Positions 46,719-54,867 of a stretch of 64,000 nt of DNA are shown here, piece by piece. The position numbers were made by a program, and so were the translations under genes. A model generated the notes under the pieces. The model worked only from the letters and a program-made list of their open reading frames with translations, ran no database searches and was not told where the DNA came from. Numbering within the stretch: the stretch's first letter is position 1; each line of letters starts with the position of its first letter. Location: assembly GCA_964460465.1 (NCBI GenBank), contig CAYWSB010000001.1:62001-126000 (forward strand), read 5' to 3'. This DNA comes from SLRI01 sp964460465 (lineage in GTDB: Bacteria > Pseudomonadota > Alphaproteobacteria > Geminicoccales > Geminicoccaceae).

Positions 46719-46990
46719 GTTCAGGGCCGCCGTCTCGGCATCGGCCCGGGGTCGGATCGGCGGCTTCGTGGCTCGAACGAACCGGCCGATCACCGCTGCA
46801 TCGCTCGGATCGGTCTTCGCCCGCTGGCCCGTGTGCCCGAATCGTGGGCCTGGGCGTAGGAGCGCACCGGCGCCGGGTTGATCACCATGGCCGGTAAGCC
46901 GGCGGCACCCAGGCTCGTCGCCGCCACACTCGCGAGGCCGCCCCTGGCCCCGATCGCCACGATTGCATGCGCCAGCGATCGGCGCCGGCA
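46719..46990 (-). mobile_element. IS110-family transposase fragment, frameshifted
   Basis: On the minus strand IAIGARGGLASVAATSLGAAGLPAMVINPAPVRSYA (about 46850-46960) changes frame into GQRAKTDPSDAAVIGRFVRATKPPIRPRADAETAAL (about 46719-46830). The AKTDPxDAxVIxRF block is the hallmark of the DEDD domain of IS110 transposases. The remaining C-terminal half is absent. Confidence 0.75.
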
Positions 46991-47116
46991 AGCCCCGAAC
47001 CCGCAGAACGAACCCGAGCCGCGGGCGCCGGCGAGGCTGAATAGGCTGTTGCTCCGCGAATTGCTGCGGCTGCCCGTCGCGATTGCCGAGCGAGGCCACC
47101 GAACGCGGCAGGCCCG

Positions 47117-48079
47117 TTACTCGGGTGTCGCCGCGCGCCGCAGGCGGTCGGCCAGCGCTTCGCCGAGCCCGTCGTCGGGCAGGCGCATTACCGCGATCCG
47201 GCGCGCTCCCACGGCATCGAGCTCACGGAGCATCGCGTAGAAGTTGTGCGCCGCCTCGTCGAGATCGCCGTGGGGGCTGAGATTGAGGGTGCAGGCGGCG
47301 CCGGCCGGTGGTGCCGGGCCAAAGGCAAGCAGCGCCTCGTCCGCCGCTACGGTGATGGCATCGAGCCGGAGCGGTGTCCGGGGCGCATAGTGCCGCGCCA
47401 GCAGGCCGGGCGAGCGCAGCGGCTCGTCGCCGGTGGCGTCAGCGTTGGCAATGGGGCCGATCACGGCCTCGATCGCGGCCCGGGTGACCGCGCCCGGCCG
47501 CAGCAGGCGGGCATCGTCGGGGCGACTGACGTCGAGCACGGTGCTTTCGATCCCGACCTCGACCGGCCCGGCGTCGAGGACGAGGTCGATCAGCCCGTTT
47601 AGGTCCGCGAGGACGTGGTCGGCGGTGGTCGGGCTGACCCGGCCCGAGCGGTTGGCGCTGGGCGCGGCGACGGGGCCGGCGACCGCGGCCAGCAGGGCCC
47701 GGGCCGTCGGGTGGCGGGGCACGCGCACCGCCACCGTAGCGAGCCCTGCCGTCGCCGCCACCGCGATGCCGGCAGCAGCGCGCAGCTTCAGGACGAGGGT
47801 GAGCGGCCCGGGCCAGAACGCCCCGGCGAGCCGCTCCGCCCGGGCGTCGAGCGCGGCGAAGGCCGCCGCGTCGGCCGGCGCCGCCACGTGCAGGATGAGC
47901 GGGTTGTGCGCCGGCCGGCCCTTGGCGGCGAAGACGCGGGCGATGGCGGCAGGGTCGGTGGCAAGGGCACCCAGCCCGTAGACCGTCTCGGTCGGGAACG
48001 CCACGAGCCGGCCCGCCCGCAGGGCCGCCGCGGCCAGGGCGATGCCGCGGGCGTCGGCCGCCAGCCGCTCTGTCCTCAC
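47117..48079 (-). CDS. sua5: L-threonylcarbamoyladenylate synthase (Sua5 type)
   Basis: 320 aa. The YrdC core carries AFPTETVYGLGALATDPAAIARVFAAKGRPAHNPL, the phosphate-binding KGRP region and PSANRSGRVSPTTADHV; a C-terminal Sua5 domain follows (APRTPLRLDA onward), making it the long form. It makes threonylcarbamoyl-AMP for t6A37 of ANN-reading tRNAs. GTG 48079 overlaps the purD stop by 4 bp (GTGA). The frame stays open through the antisense-shifted purD region, which is not part of this protein. Confidence 0.92.
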   Translation of the reverse strand: MRTERLAADARGIALAAAALRAGRLVAFPTETVYGLGALATDPAAIARVFAAKGRPAHNPLILHVAAPADAAAFAALDARAERLAGAFWPGPLTLVLKLRAAAGIAVAATAGLATVAVRVPRHPTARALLAAVAGPVAAPSANRSGRVSPTTADHVLADLNGLIDLVLDAGPVEVGIESTVLDVSRPDDARLLRPGAVTRAAIEAVIGPIANADATGDEPLRSPGLLARHYAPRTPLRLDAITVAADEALLAFGPAPPAGAACTLNLSPHGDLDEAAHNFYAMLRELDAVGARRIAVMRLPDDGLGEALADRLRRAATPE

Positions 48080-49347
48080 GGGAGGGCGCGCCAGCCGATG
48101 TCGCGGCGGCAGAAACCCTCGGGCCAGTCGATCCGGTCCACCGCGGCATAGGCCCGGTCGCGTGCGGCCTCGAGCGTCGGGCCCAACCCGGTGACACCGA
48201 GCACGCGGCCGCCATGCGCCTGCCAGTCGTCGCCGACCTTGCGCGTCGCCGCGTGGAAGACCAGCAGGTCGGGATCGCCGCCGAGCGCGTCGAGGCCCCT
48301 GATGACCGAGCCCCTGGCGGTGCTGCCCGGATAGCCCTGCGTCGCCATGACGACGGTCAGCGCGTGGCGCGGCTGCCAGCGCAGGCTCATGTGGCCGAGC
48401 ACGCCGTCGACCGCACCCATGATCAACTGCCCGAGATCGGTCATCAGCCGGGGCAGCACGGCCTGGCACTCCGGGTCGCCGAAGCGGACATTGTACTCGA
48501 CGAGCCTGGGGCCGTCCGCGGTCAGCATCAGCCCGGCGTAGAGAAGGCCCCGGTAGGCGATGCCCTCGGCGGCCAGCCCGGCGATGGTCGGCCGGACGAT
48601 GCGGGCCATGACGGCATCGACCAGGGCCGGGGTCAGCACCGGGGCCGGCGAATAGGCGCCCATGCCGCCGGTGTTGGGGCCCCGGTCGCCGTCGAAGGCG
48701 CGCTTGTGGTCCTGGGCCGTGCCGATCTCGAGCGCCGTCCGGCCGTCGCAGATGGCGAACAGGCTGGCCTCCTCGCCCGCCATGAAGTCCTCGATGACGA
48801 GCGTGGCCCCGGCCTCGCCGAAGGCGCCGGCGAAGGCCGCCTCGACGGCCTCGCGCGCCGCCGCACGGGTCTCGGCGACCACCACACCCTTGCCGGCGGC
48901 GAGGCCGTCGGCCTTGACGACCAGCGGCAGGTCGGCAGCCGCCACATGGGCCAGTGCCGCCGCGGCATCGGCCCGCTCGAACACGCGATAGGCGGCGGTG
49001 GGGATGCCGTGCCGGGTGCAGAACGCCTTCATGAAGCGTTTCGAGCCCTCGAGCCGGGCGGCGGCCGCGCTCGGCCCGAACGCCCTGATTCCGGCCGCCT
49101 CCAGGCGATCCACCAGCCCCAGGACCAGCGGCAGCTCGGGCCCGACGACGACCACGTCCACCGCCCGCGAGCGGGCCAGCGCAACGATGCCGTCGAGATC
49201 GTCGACGGCAACCGGCAGGCATTCGGTGTCGCGGGCGATGCCGTCATTGCCGGGGGCGCAGAGCACCTCGGTGGCGACCGGCGACGCCTGCAGCGCCCAG
49301 CAGAGCGCATGCTCGCGGCCGCCACCGCCGATGACGAGAAAACGCAT
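48076..49347 (-). CDS. purD: phosphoribosylamine--glycine ligase
   Basis: 423 aa, ATP-grasp. Motifs: FLVIGGGGREHALCWALQ, LPLVVKADGLAAGKGVVVA, EASLFAICDG, QDHKRAFDGDRGPNTGGMGAYSP and VEYNVRFGDPECQAVLPRL. It catalyses the second step of purine synthesis, making glycinamide ribonucleotide. ATG 49347 begins right at the family N-terminus. Coupled to sua5 by overlap and divergent from argC. Confidence 0.96.
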   Translation of the reverse strand: MRFLVIGGGGREHALCWALQASPVATEVLCAPGNDGIARDTECLPVAVDDLDGIVALARSRAVDVVVVGPELPLVLGLVDRLEAAGIRAFGPSAAAARLEGSKRFMKAFCTRHGIPTAAYRVFERADAAAALAHVAAADLPLVVKADGLAAGKGVVVAETRAAAREAVEAAFAGAFGEAGATLVIEDFMAGEEASLFAICDGRTALEIGTAQDHKRAFDGDRGPNTGGMGAYSPAPVLTPALVDAVMARIVRPTIAGLAAEGIAYRGLLYAGLMLTADGPRLVEYNVRFGDPECQAVLPRLMTDLGQLIMGAVDGVLGHMSLRWQPRHALTVVMATQGYPGSTARGSVIRGLDALGGDPDLLVFHAATRKVGDDWQAHGGRVLGVTGLGPTLEAARDRAYAAVDRIDWPEGFCRRDIGWRALP

Positions 49348-49480
49348 GGGTCGGGTCCGGGATCGTCGTTCAGGAACAGGTTCGGCCCCGTGCCGACGCT
49401 TGCCGGACGTGCCACGCTTCCGATAGACCCATTTGACCCCGGAATCGAGGGGTGGCGAGTGGCAGCGGGTGGTGGTGGCG

Positions 49481-50521
49481 ATGCAACGGGTCCGAATCGG
49501 CGTTCTGGGTGCCAGCGGCTATACCGGGGCCGAGCTGCTGCGCCTGCTGGTCGGCCATCCGGCGGCCGAGATCCGCTGGCTCACCGCCGACCGCAATGCC
49601 GGGCAGCCGGTGGGCGCCCTGTTCCCGCATCTCGCACATCTCGGCCTGCCGACGCTGGCGAAGCTCGAGGCGGTCGAGCTCGACGCGGTCGACGTCGTCT
49701 TCTGCTGCCTGCCGCACGGGCTGACCCAGGCGGTGGCGAAAAGCCTGCCCAGGGCGGTGCGGGTCGTCGATCTTTCGGCCGATTTCCGGCTCCGGGATCT
49801 GGCGCTCTACGAGGCGACCTACGGCAAGCCGCACGAGGCGCCGGAGCTGCAGGCCACTGCCGTCTACGGCCTCACCGAGCATTATCGCGAGGCGGTGGCG
49901 GCTGCCCGGCTCGTGGCCAATCCCGGCTGCTACACGACCACGGCCGAGCTGCCGCTGATCCCCCTGCTCCAGGCCGGGCTGATCGAGGAGCAGGGCATCA
50001 TCATCGACGCCAAGTCGGGTGTCACCGGTGCCGGGCGGGCGGCCAAGGAGGCCAACCTGTTCGCCGAGGTGAGCGAGGGCTTCCACGCCTACGGCGTCGC
50101 GAACCATCGCCACACACCGGAGATCGAGCAGTGCCTCTCGGACTTCAGCCGGGCGCCGATCCAGGTCACCTTCACGCCGCATCTCGTGCCCATGAACCGC
50201 GGCATCCTGGCGACGATCTATGCCCGGCTGGCGCCCGGTGCCGGCGTCGCGGACCTGCAGCAACGGCTGGAGGCAGCCTATGACGGGGCCCCGTTCGTCA
50301 AGGTCCTGGCGCCCAAGGCCCTGCCGGCGACGCGGCACGTGCGCGGCAGCAATCTCTGCCTGATCGCCGTGCATCCGAGCCGCATTCGCGGCGAGGTCAT
50401 CATTCTGAGCGTCATCGACAACCTCGTGAAGGGTGCCTCGGGCCAGGCGATCCAGAACATGAACCTGATGACGGGGCTGCCCGAGGCCGCCGGGTTGCAG
50501 CTGGCGCCGGTCTTCCCCTGA
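49481..50521 (+). CDS. argC: N-acetyl-gamma-glutamyl-phosphate reductase
   Basis: 346 aa. The NADP-binding GVLGASGYTGAELLRLL is at the N-terminus, the catalytic Cys in VANPGCYTTTAELPL, and GVTGAGRAAKEANLF plus HRHTPEIEQ complete the active site. It performs the third step of arginine synthesis. ATG 49481 gives the normal family length; the frame is open 16 codons earlier. The ilvA start follows 1 bp after its stop. Confidence 0.95.
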   Translation: MQRVRIGVLGASGYTGAELLRLLVGHPAAEIRWLTADRNAGQPVGALFPHLAHLGLPTLAKLEAVELDAVDVVFCCLPHGLTQAVAKSLPRAVRVVDLSADFRLRDLALYEATYGKPHEAPELQATAVYGLTEHYREAVAAARLVANPGCYTTTAELPLIPLLQAGLIEEQGIIIDAKSGVTGAGRAAKEANLFAEVSEGFHAYGVANHRHTPEIEQCLSDFSRAPIQVTFTPHLVPMNRGILATIYARLAPGAGVADLQQRLEAAYDGAPFVKVLAPKALPATRHVRGSNLCLIAVHPSRIRGEVIILSVIDNLVKGASGQAIQNMNLMTGLPEAAGLQLAPVFP

Positions 50522-50522
50522 G

Positions 50523-51776
50523 GTGAGCACGCCCGCGACGGAGCTTCCGGAGGTCGACGTCGCGGCCATCGAGGCGGCCGCAGCCACGCTCGCCGGCCAG
50601 GTCCTCCACACGCCGCTGCGCCACTCGCGCACCCTTTCGGAGATCACCGGGGCCGAGCTCTGGCTGAAGTTCGAGAACCTCCAGTACACGGCGTCGTTCA
50701 AGGAGCGGGGTGCGCTCAACAAGCTCGCGAGCCTCACACCCGACGAGCGCCGCCGCGGCGTGATCGCGATGTCCGCCGGCAACCATGCGCAAGGGGTGGC
50801 CTTTCACAGCCGCCGGCTGGGTATCCGGGCCACGATCGTGATGCCGGAGAGCACCCCCTTCAACAAGATCCACAACACCGAGCAGCTCGGTGCGGAGGTG
50901 GTGCTGCACGGGCAAGGGGTCGACGAGGCCGCCGGGCATGCTCATGCGATCGCCGCCGAGCGCGGTCTCGTCTTCATCCACCCCTTCGACGATCCACTCA
51001 TCATCGCCGGCCAGGGCACGATCGGGCTCGAGCTCGATGAGGACGCGCCGCCGCTCGATATGGTCGTGGTGCCGATCGGTGGCGGCGGGCTGATCGCCGG
51101 CATCGCCACGGCGCTGCGCGCCCGGCGGCCAGCGACCGAGATCCTGGGCGTGCAATCCGCGCACTTTGCCGCGGCCTATGCCCGCCGGCATCCCGGAGCG
51201 CCGGTGGCGGGCCCCGGGCGAACCATCGCCGACGGCATCGCCGTCAAGCAGCCGGGAAGGTTGACCGGTGCGATCATCGACCGCCTCGTCGCCGACATCC
51301 TCCTGGTCGAGGAGCCGCACCTCGAGCGCGCCGTCCTGCAGCTGCTGGAGATCGAGAAGACCGTGGTCGAGGGGGCGGGTGCGGCCGGCCTCGCCGCGGT
51401 GCTGGCCGAGCCCGAGCGCTTCGCGGGACGGCGGGTGGCGCTCCTCCTCTGCGGCGGCAACATCGACAGCCGGCTCCTGAGTGCCGTAATCATGCGCGGC
51501 CTCGTGCGCAGCGAGCGGCTGATCCGCCTCGCCGTTGCCGTGCCGGACAGCCCCGGCAGCCTCGCCCGGCTGACCCGGCTGATCGCCGACGCCCGGGGCA
51601 ACGTGGTCGAGGTCACCCACAAGCGCGCGTTCTCCAAGGGCTCGGTCCGGGATGCGATCGTCGATTTCGTGATCGAGACGCGGGACGCGCGGCACGCCGC
51701 GAGCATCACCGCAGTCCTCGGTCGAGCCGGATTTGCGGTCAGTGCTGCCGAGAGCGAGGGCCCGACGGTCGGCTGA
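50523..51776 (+). CDS. ilvA: threonine ammonia-lyase
   Basis: 417 aa. The PLP lysine lies in TASFKERGALNKL, the PLP phosphate loop is VPIGGGGLIAGI, and a C-terminal ACT-like regulatory domain follows (LIRLAVAVPDSPGSLARLTRLIADARGNVVEVTHKRA). It deaminates threonine to 2-oxobutanoate for isoleucine synthesis. One ACT-like domain indicates the catabolic/short type, close to ~400 aa forms, rather than the 514-aa E. coli IlvA. The GTG start follows immediately after the argC stop. Confidence 0.93.
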   Translation: MSTPATELPEVDVAAIEAAAATLAGQVLHTPLRHSRTLSEITGAELWLKFENLQYTASFKERGALNKLASLTPDERRRGVIAMSAGNHAQGVAFHSRRLGIRATIVMPESTPFNKIHNTEQLGAEVVLHGQGVDEAAGHAHAIAAERGLVFIHPFDDPLIIAGQGTIGLELDEDAPPLDMVVVPIGGGGLIAGIATALRARRPATEILGVQSAHFAAAYARRHPGAPVAGPGRTIADGIAVKQPGRLTGAIIDRLVADILLVEEPHLERAVLQLLEIEKTVVEGAGAAGLAAVLAEPERFAGRRVALLLCGGNIDSRLLSAVIMRGLVRSERLIRLAVAVPDSPGSLARLTRLIADARGNVVEVTHKRAFSKGSVRDAIVDFVIETRDARHAASITAVLGRAGFAVSAAESEGPTVG

Positions 51777-51813
51777 AGCGCCGGGCCGTCGGGGCGACCG
51801 CTCGCGGGAGCCC

Positions 51814-51842
51814 TTTACTCGGCGTAAGTTATAGGATATAAA
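51814..51842 (+). promoter_or_regulatory. promoter of the receiver-domain gene
   Basis: TTTACT (51814-51819) and TATAAA (51837-51842) are separated by exactly 17 bp, in a conspicuous AT-rich island (51813-51850) between GC-rich genes. The expected start is ~35 bp before ATG 51884. Confidence 0.6.
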
Positions 51843-51883
51843 TCTTATTCCAACGCTCAACGCCCGCTGCTTGGTCGGAGACA

Positions 51884-52525
51884 ATGGTGCGCGTCCTGGT
51901 GCTCGAAGACGATCCGACCGATGCGCTGGCCGTGCGACGAGAACTCGCCGACCGCTTCGACGTCGTCCTCGCCGACACCCTGGCGGAGGGCCTGATCCGG
52001 CTGACCACGCCCGGGCGTGCGCCCGACGTGATCGTCACCGACCTCAACCTCCCGGATTCGAGCGGGCCCCGCACCCTCGAGATCCTGCGCGAGACCGCAC
52101 CCGGCATTCCGATCGTCGTCAGCACCGGCGATCTCAGCACGGGCGTTCGCCGGCAGCTCGACCTGCTCGGCGCCGCCCATCTGCACGACAAGAACGACGG
52201 CCTGCCGATCCTCCGCATGCTGCTGCAACAGACCGAGGCGTTCCACCAGACGATCGCGGTGCACCGCTCGCAGATGCGTGCCGAGATCGACCGCGTTGCC
52301 AGCGCTGCGGCCGAGGAGGCGGCGAAGAAGGCGATCAGCGAGCTGGTCCATCGCCTGGGCCTGCACGACGAGGAGGGACTGCGCATGGCCGTTCGCCTGG
52401 CCCGCGGCTGGGACGCAGCCAAGGCGCGCTTCACGGCGGCGATCGCCACGGGGCTCGGCAGCGCCCTTCTTCTGGCCATCGGCGCCGGCATCGTCGCGAT
52501 CATGCGCAACCAGGGCAGCAAGTAG
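51884..52525 (+). CDS. membrane-anchored receiver-domain protein
   Basis: 213 aa. Residues 1-115 form a CheY-like receiver: acidic pair Asp9/Asp10 in LVLEDDPTD, phospho-acceptor Asp53 in VTDLNLPDSSG, switch residue Ser80/Thr81 in VVSTGD, and Lys103 in HDKND. A helical segment (residues ~120-180) follows, then a single hydrophobic helix near the C-terminus (FTAAIATGLGSALLLAIGAGIVAIM), leaving a few basic residues outside. There is no DNA-binding or enzymatic output domain. No histidine kinase gene is nearby. It has its own promoter. Function unknown. Confidence 0.8.
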   Translation: MVRVLVLEDDPTDALAVRRELADRFDVVLADTLAEGLIRLTTPGRAPDVIVTDLNLPDSSGPRTLEILRETAPGIPIVVSTGDLSTGVRRQLDLLGAAHLHDKNDGLPILRMLLQQTEAFHQTIAVHRSQMRAEIDRVASAAAEEAAKKAISELVHRLGLHDEEGLRMAVRLARGWDAAKARFTAAIATGLGSALLLAIGAGIVAIMRNQGSK

Positions 52526-52556
52526 GACCGGGAGATGCCAATGGCCGGGCCGCGCG

Positions 52557-53264
52557 TCAGGCGGTCTGCAGCCGCTGCGGTGCCTCGAAGGCCGGCAACT
52601 GGCCGGGCGACAGCTCCTCAGGCTGCTTGCCGTAGCTGGCGATCCGCTCCAGCACCTCGTCGATTTGCGCTGTCGTGAGGATCGCCGGGCGCGTGACCTG
52701 GAGACAGCGCCAGTAGCAGGAGGCGAGGTTTTCCACCTCCACGGCGAGGGCGAGCGCCTTCTCGAGATCGGTGCCCAGCGCGATCATGCCGTGATTGGCC
52801 AGCAGACATGCCTTGCGTCCCTCCAGGGCGGCCAGAGCGTGATCGGACAAGGCCTGCGTGCCGAAACGGGCATAGGGCGCCACCCGGATGTTCTCACCAC
52901 CGGCGACCGCGACCATGTAGTGGAAGGCCGGGATCTCCATGCGCAAGCAGGCCAGCACCGTGCAATGCATGGCATGGTTGTGGACGATCGCGTTGATGTC
53001 AGGGCGATGGCGCATGATGTCGTAGTGAAAGCGCCACTCGGTAGACGGCAGCCGCCGACCCTCGTACCGGCCCTCATGGTCGAGTAGCACGATGTCGGCT
53101 GGCTCGATGCGGTCATAGGGCATTCCTGACGGGGTGATCAGCAGGCCCTGGTCGACCCGAACGCTGACATTGCCAGCGGTGCCGTGATTGATGCCGAGCT
53201 CGGTCATCTTGAGGCAGGTGGCGATGATCTGGCGACGCAGGGCGTCGTCTTGGTCTTTCTTCAT
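52557..53264 (-). CDS. class II aldolase (L-fuculose-phosphate aldolase-like)
   Basis: 235 aa. Features of the aldolase II/adducin family: GTAGNVSVRV, TPSGMPYDRIEPADIV, the catalytic Glu in STEWRFH, the zinc His pair in IVHNHAMHCTVLA, and the third His in LLANHGMIALG. It should cleave a sugar phosphate to dihydroxyacetone phosphate and an aldehyde; which sugar is unknown. ATG 53264 is chosen because the stretch before it is not family-like. It is divergent from the RpoE-like gene. Confidence 0.88.
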   Translation of the reverse strand: MKKDQDDALRRQIIATCLKMTELGINHGTAGNVSVRVDQGLLITPSGMPYDRIEPADIVLLDHEGRYEGRRLPSTEWRFHYDIMRHRPDINAIVHNHAMHCTVLACLRMEIPAFHYMVAVAGGENIRVAPYARFGTQALSDHALAALEGRKACLLANHGMIALGTDLEKALALAVEVENLASCYWRCLQVTRPAILTTAQIDEVLERIASYGKQPEELSPGQLPAFEAPQRLQTA

Positions 53265-53351
53265 TGCTGGATCGCTCTTTTCGTTGATCGGGCGAAACGG
53301 GTCACCCCGCGCCCCGGCTTGCATCCCAAAGGTGATCTTTCCGGGCAGCGG

Positions 53352-53380
53352 TGATCCGCCCCCGCCGGCTGCGCGTAGCT
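53352..53380 (+). promoter_or_regulatory. putative RpoE/ChrR-type (ECF11) promoter
   Basis: TGATCC (53352-53357), 18 nt, then TAGCT. The Rhodobacter sphaeroides RpoE consensus is TGATCC, 18 nt, TAAGA, so the -35 and spacing match exactly and the -10 only partly. It would allow autoregulation of the sigma/anti-sigma operon starting at 53505. Confidence 0.45.
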
Positions 53381-53504
53381 ATATCCCGAGACGTGCTTGC
53401 GGGGAACGATGACGACGATTGTGCCTCCGACGATGGCGGCCAGCGCCGCCGACTGTCGCGACATGCCGCTTGCGCATCGGTCGGCGGTGCAGTTGAAAGG
53501 GCGG

Positions 53505-54071
53505 ATGGATGGCAGCAAGAGCGACGCTGAGTTGGCCCTGCTCGCAGACATCGGCAAGGTGGCGATGGAGCGGGATCGCGAGGCATTTGGTCGGCTCTAT
53601 GGGTTTTATGCGCCGCGAGTGGCAGCTTATCTGCGTCGGGTCGGGGCGAAGAGCGATACCGCCGAGGATCTCGCCCAGGAGGTGCTGCTGACGGTTTGGC
53701 GCCGGGCGCATCAGTTCGACCCGCAGAAAGCCGCGCTGAGCACCTGGGTGTACACCATCGCGCGGAACAAGCGGATCGATGCTCTGCGACGCGAGCGCCA
53801 TCCGGATTTCGATCCGGATGATCCTACACTGGATGCCGGCGAGGCGCCGCGTGGCGACACCCACGCTGAGACCGAGCTGGTGAAGGACGAAATCCGCCGG
53901 GCCATCGCGTCGCTGCCGCAGGAGCAGGCCGAGCTACTGAAGATCTTCTATTTCGAGGACAAGACTCACAGCGTGATCGCGGACGAGCTGGGTCTGCCTC
54001 TTGGAACGGTGAAATCGAGACTGCGGCTGGCTGTGGCCAAGTTGCGTGGTCTTCTCGAAGGTGTGGCATGA
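53505..54071 (+). CDS. rpoE: ECF sigma factor, RpoE (ChrR-partner) type
   Basis: 188 aa. Region 2: FGRLYGFYAPRVAAYLRRVGAKSDTAEDLAQEVLLTVWRRAHQFDPQKAALSTWVYTIARNKRIDALRR; region 4: IASLPQEQAELLKIFYFEDKTHSVIADELGLPLGTVKSRLRLAVAKLR. Sequence and partner place it with the sigma factors that lead the singlet-oxygen response in Rhodobacter. ATG 53505 (AAGGGCGG upstream) gives the normal length; ATG 53409 would add 32 residues without similarity. It overlaps the anti-sigma gene by 4 bp (ATGA). Confidence 0.88.
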   Translation: MDGSKSDAELALLADIGKVAMERDREAFGRLYGFYAPRVAAYLRRVGAKSDTAEDLAQEVLLTVWRRAHQFDPQKAALSTWVYTIARNKRIDALRRERHPDFDPDDPTLDAGEAPRGDTHAETELVKDEIRRAIASLPQEQAELLKIFYFEDKTHSVIADELGLPLGTVKSRLRLAVAKLRGLLEGVA

Positions 54072-54733
54072 CGAGCGAGCACATCACAGTCGACGATCTG
54101 CTTCTGGCGCACGCTGCCGGCCGCTTACCGGAGCCGGTCGGTCTGGTAGTAGCGACGCATCTTGCGCTGTCGGCGCCTAGCCGCTCGGCGTATCGTGAGT
54201 ACGAGGCGCTCGGCGGCGCGATGCTCGAGGATCTGGCTCCTGCCGAGTTGCGCGAAGGTGCTTTCGACCGCCTTCTGGCCCGCCTGGATGACGAGGTAGA
54301 GCCCATCAACGCAGGTCGAGATGTCACCGGCGTGGCGGCCGATGACGGTGATCGCGACCTGCCCGCACCGCTTCGCGCCTACGTCCCGGGCGGTGTGACG
54401 CAGCTGGCCTGGAAACATTATGGCAGCGTGTCCGAGGCAACGCTTCCGCTCGACGAGTCAACCTACCGGACCCGCTTGATCCTGCTGAAGGCTGGAAAGT
54501 CCGCGCCCAAGCATACGCATGACGGGCAGGAGATCACGGTCGTGCTGAAAGGTGCCTTCAACGATGGCATCGGCCGCTACGGGCGTGGCGATCTTTCGAT
54601 TGCCGACGCTCATGTCGACCATCAGCCGATGGCGGACATGGGGCAGGATTGCCTCTGCCTCACCGTCACCGACGCACCCCTGCGCCTGACCGGAACGTTC
54701 TCGCGCTTCCTCAACCCGTTCATGCGCTTCTGA
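54068..54733 (+). CDS. chrR: ChrR-like anti-sigma factor with altered zinc site
   Basis: 221 aa. The N-terminal anti-sigma domain resembles Rhodobacter ChrR (LLAHAAGRLPEPVGLVVATHLAL), but where ChrR has His31, Cys35 and Cys38 this protein has His31, Ser35 and Ser38, so both cysteine ligands of the ZAS zinc site are missing. The C-terminal cupin keeps its metal ligands: His149, His151, Glu155 (KHTHDGQE) and His185, all offset by +8 from ChrR. It should sequester the sigma factor and release it on singlet oxygen or hydroperoxide stress. Overlaps rpoE by 4 bp. Confidence 0.88.
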   Translation: MTSEHITVDDLLLAHAAGRLPEPVGLVVATHLALSAPSRSAYREYEALGGAMLEDLAPAELREGAFDRLLARLDDEVEPINAGRDVTGVAADDGDRDLPAPLRAYVPGGVTQLAWKHYGSVSEATLPLDESTYRTRLILLKAGKSAPKHTHDGQEITVVLKGAFNDGIGRYGRGDLSIADAHVDHQPMADMGQDCLCLTVTDAPLRLTGTFSRFLNPFMRF

Positions 54734-54867
54734 GCGGCCTATCGGCAGGCGTGGCCACTCGGTGACGCTCGGCGAAACTGGCGATTTTGGGGCACGTACG
54801 ATCTTGCATGCTGGCACTCTGCCGGTCACCTTCTCGCGCACTGGTCTAGCGTGGGCTCGACGGCAGC

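Noticed and set aside
47117..49222. A 701-codon frame suggesting a fusion of Sua5 with another domain
   Set aside because: The upstream part is a frame-shifted reading of purD and is low-complexity; Sua5 starts at GTG 48079 with the usual 4-bp overlap.
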